Shown piece after piece: positions 32,090 to 36,575 of a stretch of 36,575 nt of DNA (position 1 is the first letter of the stretch; every line of letters begins with the position of its first letter). A program made the position numbers and the translations under genes. The stretch comes from JAWPMV01 sp038527215 (GTDB taxonomy: Bacteria; Bacteroidota; Bacteroidia; J057): assembly GCA_038527215.1 (NCBI GenBank), contig JBCBGC010000083.1, positions 1 to 36,575 of the forward strand. The letters run 5' to 3'. The notes under the pieces were generated by a model, which saw nothing but the letters and a program-made list of their open reading frames with translations, was not told the DNA's origin and did not search any database.

Positions 32090-32791
32090 TTAGCGGCGGC
32101 GGTTCTGCATCTGCATCAGCAGATAAATGTAGTAAAGCAGATACGCCAATTGAGTCAGGGCTGCAATCACGTAGGTCATAGCCGCCCATCTGAGGCCTTT
32201 CTTCGCTTGCTCCAGTTCCTCTCCCCTGGACAGTCCCGTGTCCTCCATCCAGGCCAGCGCTCTCCGACTGGCATCAAACTCCACCGGTAAGGTAATCAGC
32301 GAAAAAAGGGCAGACGCGCCAAAGAGCAATACGCCGACCAAAAAGACGGTGTACCCCATTTGCATAGCTGCCCCCATCAAGCCAATCCCTGCGGCAATGG
32401 CGATCGGGCCAAAGCGGCTGGAAATGCTTACTACCGGGACGATCGCAGAGCGAAATTGCAGAAAGCTGTATTTGGTGGCATGCTGAACGGCATGGCCGAC
32501 TTCATGAGCAGCCACCGCAGCGGCCGTAACACTTCTTTCTGCGTATACCGCTTCACTAAGGTTTACCGTACGATTGCCCGGATTGTAGTGGTCGGTCAAT
32601 TGGCCCCTCACAGAAATCACCTGCACATCGTGGATGCCGTGATCAGCCAGCATCTTTTCCGCGATTTCTTTTCCAGAAAGGCCCGAGCGGGTGCCTATGC
32701 GGGAAATCTGCTTCATGACGGATTGAAAGCGCTGGCGTACCAGCCAACTTAATAAGGTTACTACCCCGCCAATCAGGTAATATGTCATCAT
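32090..32791 (-). CDS. YugP-type membrane zinc metallopeptidase
   Basis: The 233-residue product matches the YugP/Zn_peptidase_2 family. It has a membrane-inserted N-terminal segment (MMTYYLIGGVVTLLSWLV), the DHYNPGNRTVNLSEAVYAERSVTAAAVAAHEVGHAVQHA core with zinc ligands H96 and H100 and catalytic E97, and membrane helices after it (SISSRFGPIAIAAGIGLMGAAMQMGYTVFLVGVLLFGASALFSLITLPVEFDASRRA). The last helix (AAMTYVIAALTQLAYLLYYIYLLM) ends close to the C-terminus. Family members are membrane proteases of unknown substrate. It converges with the GH3 fusion gene with a 6-bp gap. Confidence 0.92.
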   Translation of the reverse strand: MMTYYLIGGVVTLLSWLVRQRFQSVMKQISRIGTRSGLSGKEIAEKMLADHGIHDVQVISVRGQLTDHYNPGNRTVNLSEAVYAERSVTAAAVAAHEVGHAVQHATKYSFLQFRSAIVPVVSISSRFGPIAIAAGIGLMGAAMQMGYTVFLVGVLLFGASALFSLITLPVEFDASRRALAWMEDTGLSRGEELEQAKKGLRWAAMTYVIAALTQLAYLLYYIYLLMQMQNRRR

Positions 32792-32871
32792 AGTGCTAAG
32801 GTCTTTTGTTTGTGTTTAAGATAATTGAAAAAGCAGAATAGTCACTTCTTGGTTTAATTTTCTTCTCTGAT

Positions 32872-32893
32872 CGCCCTAAAAGGGCGTTTTTTT
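32872..32893 (+). terminator. Plus-strand terminator hairpin without a plus-strand gene in front
   Basis: CGCCCT (32872-32877), loop AAA, AGGGCG (32881-32886), then seven T (32887-32893). On the minus strand there is no T-run. The nearest plus-strand gene upstream is the GH3 fusion ending at 32083, with the minus-strand zinc peptidase gene in between. Confidence 0.8.
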
Positions 32894-33016
32894 CGCCTTA
32901 CTCCGGAATGTTTCTTAGGGATGTAGAAAATAGGTATCCATGATTTTGCGAAATTTTCAATTGGTGATCATATTTTTTTAAATTACCGCATTAATGCCCC
33001 TAAAGCACTTGAACTC

Positions 33017-34150
33017 ATGGCGAAATTTAACCTCAGTTCCACTTCTTCACTGGCTCAGGGCAATCTCCATTACTACCACCTCCCTAAAGGAATGGTGCAT
33101 ATTGAGATTACCAGAATCGGCAATGGTGAGAACGCGGCCTTACAAATGACTGCTCCCACGGTGGAGGTGGTAGCCGATCCGGCTGCCCGCTATTTTTTGC
33201 ATTATACCCCCAATGCATTTACCAACGACGATATTACCCTCGAATTTAATGAAGCGGGTTTTCTGAGCCGGGTTCACACCCTGGTGGAAGACCAGTCCGG
33301 AGCGGTATTCGATAAATTGATCGAATTGGGATCAGCCGTAGCCGAAGTGGCCCTGCCGGTACCCAAGACCCGGGACGTAGGGGATGCTGGACCCGTTACC
33401 ATTTTCTCCGGGAAAATAGATCCCTTTCATGCGGAATCCATGGAGGACCTCAATACCGCCCTGGCGCGCATACATGAAAGCTGTAGCCTGAAGGTGGTGG
33501 ACCTCGCTGGAGAAGATGCCCCGGCCAGTACTTCCAGTAAGTCTGCTCAGAACGGCATTTATTGCCGACCGATGGGAACCTTTAGCTTTCAGCTGAGCAG
33601 TCCTAAAGGCACCGTATTCCATCAGGTGCGCCTGCCTCATCCGGAACAAGTACACTTCATCGGCTTTCCTAAAGGAGACTGGGTGAAAACGGAGTTTGAA
33701 GTAACCTTTGATGCCGTGGGATACCCGAATCGTATTTCTCTGAAAAACCCTAGTACCGCCTTGGCCATCATATCGGCTCCGATTAATCTGATCAAGGCGA
33801 TCCTGGAACTTCCGGCAAAACTCTTCCAATTCCGTTTGAACCTGGATTCTTCTCAGAATCAAGCTATGATGCGACAAATGGAACTGTCCCAGGAATACGA
33901 AAATCTGAGAAAGCAGCAAGAGATGGCAGCCTTGGCCAGTGCAGAAGGACCCGAAGGAGCCGTGGGCACCCGAGGTCTGTTTAGTAATTGGTTCAATAAA
34001 GGAGGAGGAAGTAAAACTTCGGCTTCTTCAGGCAACGCTGGTGGTGGCGGTGGAACGGCCGATAGCGCCGAAGTTGCCGCCCTGAAAGATACGGTGCAGA
34101 AACTGCAACAGGACCTGGATATCATGCGCAAGCGCATGAACAATGTATAA
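33017..34150 (+). CDS. Uncharacterised cytoplasmic protein with C-terminal coiled coil
   Basis: I do not recognise a family with confidence. The 377-residue product has no signal peptide or membrane helix. The first 230 residues are beta-rich and contain HYYHLPKGMVHIEITRI, RYFLHYTPNAFTNDDITLEFNEAGFLSRVHTLVEDQSGAVFDKLIELGSAVAEVA and a second half that repeats parts of the same pattern (FQLSSPKGTVFHQVRLPHPEQVHFIGFPKGDWVKTEFEVTFDAVGYPNRISLKNPSTALAIISAP). This suggests an internal duplication. A Lys/Leu/Gln helix, a Gly-rich linker (GNAGGGGGT) and a coiled coil (VAALKDTVQKLQQDLDIMRKRMNNV) end it. The N-terminal part faintly resembles DUF4831 proteins. It is a single-gene unit ended by the terminator at 34154-34187. 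Confidence 0.8.
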   Translation: MAKFNLSSTSSLAQGNLHYYHLPKGMVHIEITRIGNGENAALQMTAPTVEVVADPAARYFLHYTPNAFTNDDITLEFNEAGFLSRVHTLVEDQSGAVFDKLIELGSAVAEVALPVPKTRDVGDAGPVTIFSGKIDPFHAESMEDLNTALARIHESCSLKVVDLAGEDAPASTSSKSAQNGIYCRPMGTFSFQLSSPKGTVFHQVRLPHPEQVHFIGFPKGDWVKTEFEVTFDAVGYPNRISLKNPSTALAIISAPINLIKAILELPAKLFQFRLNLDSSQNQAMMRQMELSQEYENLRKQQEMAALASAEGPEGAVGTRGLFSNWFNKGGGSKTSASSGNAGGGGGTADSAEVAALKDTVQKLQQDLDIMRKRMNNV

Positions 34151-34153
34151 AAG

Positions 34154-34187
34154 AAAATACCTCCCGCGATGTTCAGGAGGTATTTTT
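34154..34187. terminator. Bidirectional terminator between the 33017 gene and the tRNA-like gene
   Basis: AAAATACCTCC (34154-34164) pairs with GGAGGTATTTT (34176-34186) around an 11-nt loop, with T-rich tails on both strands. It closes the plus-strand gene ending at 34150 and, on the minus strand, the tRNA-like gene whose 3' end is at 34206. Confidence 0.9.
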
Positions 34188-34205
34188 ACCAAAGCATAAT
34201 CAAGC

Positions 34206-34322
34206 TGTAGGGGAAGGATTCGAACCTTCACGAGGAGGTTGGCCCCGAATAAACATCGGGATTTATCCCAGTTCCTCACCCCCGAGACTAGAGGGCATGG
34301 CTGCCAATTTCATCACCCTACA
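34206..34322 (-). ncRNA. tRNA-like RNA with non-canonical anticodon loop and giant variable arm
   Basis: The minus strand forms a 117-nt cloverleaf. The acceptor stem TGTAGGG/CCCTACA is perfect. The D-arm (ATG/CAT stem, loop AAATTGGCAGC) resembles tRNA-Leu. The T-arm is perfect: GAAGG-TTCGAAT-CCTTC. The anticodon stem CCCTC/GGGGG is paired, but the loop is TAGTCTC (34284-34290), without U33 and without a purine at 37. The variable region is 49 nt (34230-34278) and folds into its own long arm: GAGGA/TCCTC, TGG/CCA, and a terminal CCCGA-TGTTTAT-TCGGG hairpin. CCA is not encoded, as in the other tRNAs here. It has a consensus promoter (34379-34410) and a terminator (34154-34187). It may be a diverged tRNA-Leu, a tRNA pseudogene, or a non-decoding tRNA-like RNA. 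The structure is seen directly; the function is unknown. Confidence 0.75.
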
Positions 34323-34378
34323 GTAAGAGTTTATTTGCTAACGCTTATGTGTAAAGAACGCTTCGTGATTGATTGATA

Positions 34379-34410
34379 CAAAGCTAGAGAACTTCTTGAT
34401 AAATTCAAAA
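34379..34410 (-). promoter_or_regulatory. Consensus promoter of the tRNA-like gene
   Basis: On the minus strand TTTTG (plus 34406-34410), a 19-bp spacer and TAGCTTTG (plus 34379-34386) match the Bacteroidota sigma-A-type promoter fully. Expected transcription start is near 34372, giving a precursor with a leader of about 50 nt before the mature 5' end at 34322. Confidence 0.75.
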
Positions 34411-34495
34411 TAAATTAATGAAATGGTGTTATTTTTATGATTATTTCAATAAATAAACCCAAACATTATAAAAGTATAAAAAACCTACATCAAAA

Positions 34496-34984
34496 ATGGC
34501 TGCAAATTTAGAAATTGATAAGCTGGACCTACAGATTCTATCCATGCTGATGCAGGATGCCCAGATGCCTTACACAGAAATTGCTAAAAGACTGGTGGTT
34601 TCAGGCGGTACGGTGCACGTACGCATGAAGAAATTATTAGGGATGGGGATCGTCCTGGGCTCCCACCTGGAAGTAGATGCCAGTAAACTAGGATATGACA
34701 TCTGCGCTTTCGTGGGCATGTTCCTGGAAAAGGGCTCGCTGTATAATCGCATCGTCAAGCAACTGGAAGAGATTCCTGAAATCACCGAGATTCATTACAC
34801 TACGGGGCGCTATGGCATCTTCCTCAAAATTGTCAGCACCAATACCCGGGAGTTGCGCTCTATATTGAATGACAAGGTCCAGCCCATTGAAGGAATCCAA
34901 CGGACGGAAACTTTCATTTCATTAGAGGAAAGTCTGAAGCGTCCTATTCGGATCTTGCAGGAAGAAGAGTTGAGTAACCAATAG
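34496..34984 (+). CDS. Lrp/AsnC family transcriptional regulator
   Basis: The 162-residue product has an N-terminal helix-turn-helix (LEIDKLDLQILSMLMQDAQMPYTEIAKRLVVSGGTVHVRMKKLLGMGIVLGS) and a RAM ligand-binding domain (DICAFVGMFLEKGSLYNRIVKQLEEIPEITEIHYTTGRYGIFLKIVSTNTRELRSILNDKVQPIEGIQRTETFISL). This close variant, with the VSGGTVHVRMKKL recognition helix, is typical of Bacteroidota. Lrp-type regulators sense amino acids and wrap or bridge DNA. It is divergent from the tRNA-like gene, with about 85 bp of very AT-rich DNA (34411-34495) holding its own promoter. No exact TAnnTTTG box is visible there. trmD begins 49 bp after its stop. Confidence 0.94.
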   Translation: MAANLEIDKLDLQILSMLMQDAQMPYTEIAKRLVVSGGTVHVRMKKLLGMGIVLGSHLEVDASKLGYDICAFVGMFLEKGSLYNRIVKQLEEIPEITEIHYTTGRYGIFLKIVSTNTRELRSILNDKVQPIEGIQRTETFISLEESLKRPIRILQEEELSNQ

Positions 34985-35033
34985 AAAGGCATCCTGTTGA
35001 GGTTCCTCATCAGGTTTGGAGGAAAGCGCACTT

Positions 35034-35708
35034 ATGCGAATAGATATTATTTCCTGCGTACCGCAATTGCTGGAGAGTCCTCTGTCCCACAGCATCTTGA
35101 AGCGTGCGCAGGATAAGCAGCTACTGTCGGTTCATATTCACGACCTGCGGGACTATGCCGAGAATAAGCATCGTCAGGTTGATGACTATCCTTACGGAGG
35201 AGGGGCCGGTATGGTCCTGAAAGTAGAGCCTGTAGCCAATTGTATCCGGGCGCTGGAGCAAGCGCGGAGCTATGATGAAAAGATTTTTCTTACTCCGGAT
35301 GGAGAGACCTTCGATCAACCCATGGCCAATGCGCTTTCTCTCAAGGAAAATTTATTAATGTTTGCTGGTCACTATAAAGGATTGGATCAGCGGGCTCGGG
35401 ATTTATTCTTTACCCGGGAGATTTCCATTGGCGATTATGTACTTTCTGGAGGAGAATTGCCTGCCCTGGTCCTGACAGACGCCCTGGGAAGGCTTATCCC
35501 TGGCGTACTGGGGGATGAAAGTTCAGCTTTGTCAGATTCTTTTCAGGACAACTTACTGGATGCTCCGGTATATACCCGCCCGGCTGAATTCGAAGGGCTG
35601 GAAGTGCCTGATGTCCTGCGTTCAGGACACGCTGCAAAGATAGAAGCATGGCGGGAAGAAGCGGCCTTGAAAAAGACCCAGGAGAGAAGGCCCGATTTAT
35701 TGAAATAA
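35034..35708 (+). CDS. trmD: tRNA (guanine(37)-N1)-methyltransferase
   Basis: The 224-residue product is a SPOUT-class TrmD: MRIDIISCVPQLLESPLSHSILKRA, HDLRDYAENKHRQVDDYPYGGGAGMVLKVEP, MFAGHYKGLDQRARDLFFTREISIGDYVLSGGELPALVLTDALGRLIPGVLGDESSALSDSF and RPAEFEGLEVPDVLRSGHAAKIEAWR. It methylates N1 of G37 in tRNAs with G36, preventing +1 frameshifting. The frame is open six codons further to a TTG, but the ATG at 35034 gives the normal N-terminus. Its common companions rpsP and rimM are not upstream; an Lrp-type regulator is there instead. rplS follows 70 bp later with its own promoter. Confidence 0.96.
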   Translation: MRIDIISCVPQLLESPLSHSILKRAQDKQLLSVHIHDLRDYAENKHRQVDDYPYGGGAGMVLKVEPVANCIRALEQARSYDEKIFLTPDGETFDQPMANALSLKENLLMFAGHYKGLDQRARDLFFTREISIGDYVLSGGELPALVLTDALGRLIPGVLGDESSALSDSFQDNLLDAPVYTRPAEFEGLEVPDVLRSGHAAKIEAWREEAALKKTQERRPDLLK

Positions 35709-35722
35709 ATTTTCAAAGTATG

Positions 35723-35754
35723 TTTGGTTGATTGGTTTAAAAACCCTAATTTTG
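35723..35754 (+). promoter_or_regulatory. Promoter of rplS
   Basis: TTTG (35723-35726), a 20-bp spacer, then TAATTTTG (35747-35754), an exact TAnnTTTG match. The start codon lies 24 bp downstream, giving a leader of about 18-20 nt. Confidence 0.75.
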
Positions 35755-35778
35755 CCCTCCGTCTAATGAAAGATTGAA

Positions 35779-36126
35779 ATGGAAGATCTCATAAAGTTAG
35801 TACAAGCAGAGTTTATTCGCGACGAAATGCCCGCTTTCAAAGCTGGCGATACGGTCAACGTACACGTGAAGATTAGAGAGGGGAATAAAGAGCGTGTACA
35901 GCAGTTTAAAGGTGTTTGTATCCAGCGCAGAGGTGAGGGTTCCACCGAAACTTTCACCGTCAGAAAAATCTCCAGTGGAATCGGGGTAGAACGGATCTTT
36001 CCGGTTCACTCTCCCAGTGTAGAAAAAATCGAAGTTACGCGTAGAGGAAAAGTAAGAAGAGCTCGCCTCTTTTACTTGCGGGATAAAGTGGGCAAGAAAG
36101 CGCGTATCAAGGAATTGAAGGCATAA
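35779..36126 (+). CDS. rplS: 50S ribosomal protein L19
   Basis: The 115-residue product is a complete L19: MEDLIKLVQAEFIRDEMPAFKAGDTVNVHVKIREGNKERVQQFKGVCIQRRGEGSTETFTVRKISSGIGVERIFPVHSPSVEKIEVTRRGKVRRARLFYLRDKVGKKARIKE. L19 sits at the 30S-50S interface. It has its own promoter although it follows trmD. A three-codon frame (35766-35777, Met-Lys-Asp-stop) ends one base before the rplS ATG. Downstream 36127-36203 holds no gene. Confidence 0.98.
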   Translation: MEDLIKLVQAEFIRDEMPAFKAGDTVNVHVKIREGNKERVQQFKGVCIQRRGEGSTETFTVRKISSGIGVERIFPVHSPSVEKIEVTRRGKVRRARLFYLRDKVGKKARIKELKA

Positions 36127-36203
36127 AAACTGCCAAGCCAGCAAGGGGCTAGCCAGTAAAAAATCATCCCTTTTTCCTGTGGAAAATATTTTGTTTTTGG
36201 GGG

Positions 36204-36234
36204 TTGATTTCTCTAGCTAACTTTTATACCTTTG
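36204..36234 (+). promoter_or_regulatory. Promoter of the tRNA-Thr/tRNA-Tyr operon
   Basis: TTG (36204-36206), a 20-bp spacer and TACCTTTG (36227-36234) match the Bacteroidota promoter. The tRNA-Thr 5' end is 46 bp downstream of the box. Confidence 0.7.
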
Positions 36235-36280
36235 CAAGGCTTTTGAAAAAGGCCATTTTGAGGCAGTAAAAACAAAGCAT

Positions 36281-36354
36281 GCCGGTGTAGCTCAGTTGGC
36301 CAGAGCAGCTGATTTGTAATCAGCGGGTCGGCGGTTCGAATCCGTCCACCGGCT
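36281..36354 (+). tRNA. tRNA-Thr(TGT)
   Basis: Acceptor GCCGGTG/CACCGGC, D-arm with AGTTGGCCAGAGC, anticodon arm GCTGA-TTTGTAA-TCAGC giving anticodon TGT after U33 and A37, T-arm GGCGG-TTCGAAT-CCGTC. The discriminator is T and no CCA is encoded. It would read ACA and other ACN threonine codons. Confidence 0.96.
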
Positions 36355-36434
36355 CTTGAAATAACGAATGAAAGAGAATTTGGCAGCCTGTCGTACCAAC
36401 AATTAAAGGCGCGTCAGATTCAACATCAGAAATA

Positions 36435-36516
36435 GGGGAGATACCGAAGCGGTCAAACGGGGCAGACTGTAAATCTGTTGGCTCAGCCTTCGTAGGTTCG
36501 AATCCTGCTCTCCCCA
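36435..36516 (+). tRNA. tRNA-Tyr(GTA)
   Basis: Acceptor GGGGAGA/TCTCCCC with discriminator A, anticodon arm CAGA-CTGTAAA-TCTG giving GTA, a class II variable arm of normal size, and T-arm GTAGG-TTCGAAT-CCTGC. No CCA is encoded. It lies 80 bp behind tRNA-Thr. In many Bacteroidota this pair continues as tRNA-Gly, tRNA-Thr and tuf, so those are expected beyond the window. A weak AACAC/GTGTT stem with T-run lies at 36519-36546. Confidence 0.96.
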
Positions 36517-36575
36517 CTAACACGATCTTTTAATTCTTGTGTTTTTAAAGAGAAGTTGTCAGATGTCGTTCTACA

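Noticed and set aside
34206..34322. tmRNA, tRNA-Sec or ordinary tRNA-Leu
   Set aside because: Too short for tmRNA and no tag frame; no TCA anticodon or 8-bp acceptor for tRNA-Sec; anticodon loop and 49-nt variable region do not fit a working tRNA-Leu, although descent from one is possible.

Overview
The window looks like the chromosome of a free-living Bacteroidota member. Evidence: repeated TTTG/TTG - N19-20 - TAnnTTTG promoters, almost no Shine-Dalgarno sequences, a type IX secretion C-terminal domain on a cytochrome c peroxidase, tRNA genes without encoded CCA, LytS/LytTR signalling, and Bacteroidota-type families (DUF3999-like, DUF1684, DUF4328, GH3-serine hydrolase fusion). GC near 50% and gene content suggest the Saprospiria/Lewinella side of the phylum; that placement is tentative. 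No prophage, insertion sequence or CRISPR array is visible.

Layout. 1-3172 (-): DUF3999-like gene (cut by the window edge) behind tex. 3305-4398 (+): a RlaP/YcgL-type nucleotidyltransferase relative with a degraded active site, then a small DUF6958-like protein. 4455-6626 (-): GNAT acetyltransferase and MauG-type peroxidase. 6841-11993 (+): rdgB, udk, DUF1684, an M1 aminopeptidase lipoprotein and a TPR protein. 12039-14688 (-): thrS and infC, without the usual rpmI-rplT. 14839-18176 (+): DUF4328 membrane protein, dnaX and a MarR regulator with a palindromic operator candidate. 18256-24638 (-): NlpC/P60 lipoprotein, a hairpin-rich 365-bp gap, an alkyltransferase-like protein, O-antigen-ligase-like and Wzz-like proteins, hemW and a class I aminotransferase. 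24760-26577 (+): LytS-type kinase and LytTR regulator. 26587-34150: 2Fe-2S ferredoxin (-), MqnP/UbiA prenyltransferase, a secreted peptidoglycan-binding-like protein, a GH3-serine hydrolase fusion, a YugP-type zinc peptidase (-) and an uncharacterised coiled-coil protein. 34206-36516: an odd tRNA-like gene (-), Lrp regulator, trmD, rplS, then tRNA-Thr(TGT) and tRNA-Tyr(GTA).

Themes. Much of the window is translation and RNA work (thrS, infC, trmD, rplS, tex, tRNAs) and cell envelope work (Wzz/ligase, GH3-serine hydrolase, NlpC/P60, peptidoglycan-binding-like protein). The observation most worth checking is the 117-nt tRNA-like element at 34206-34322. It has good acceptor, D and T arms and a Leu-like D-arm sequence, but a non-canonical anticodon loop and a 49-nt structured variable arm, with its own consensus promoter and terminator. 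Second is the island at 18901-19265, with mutually exclusive long hairpins and complementary loops.
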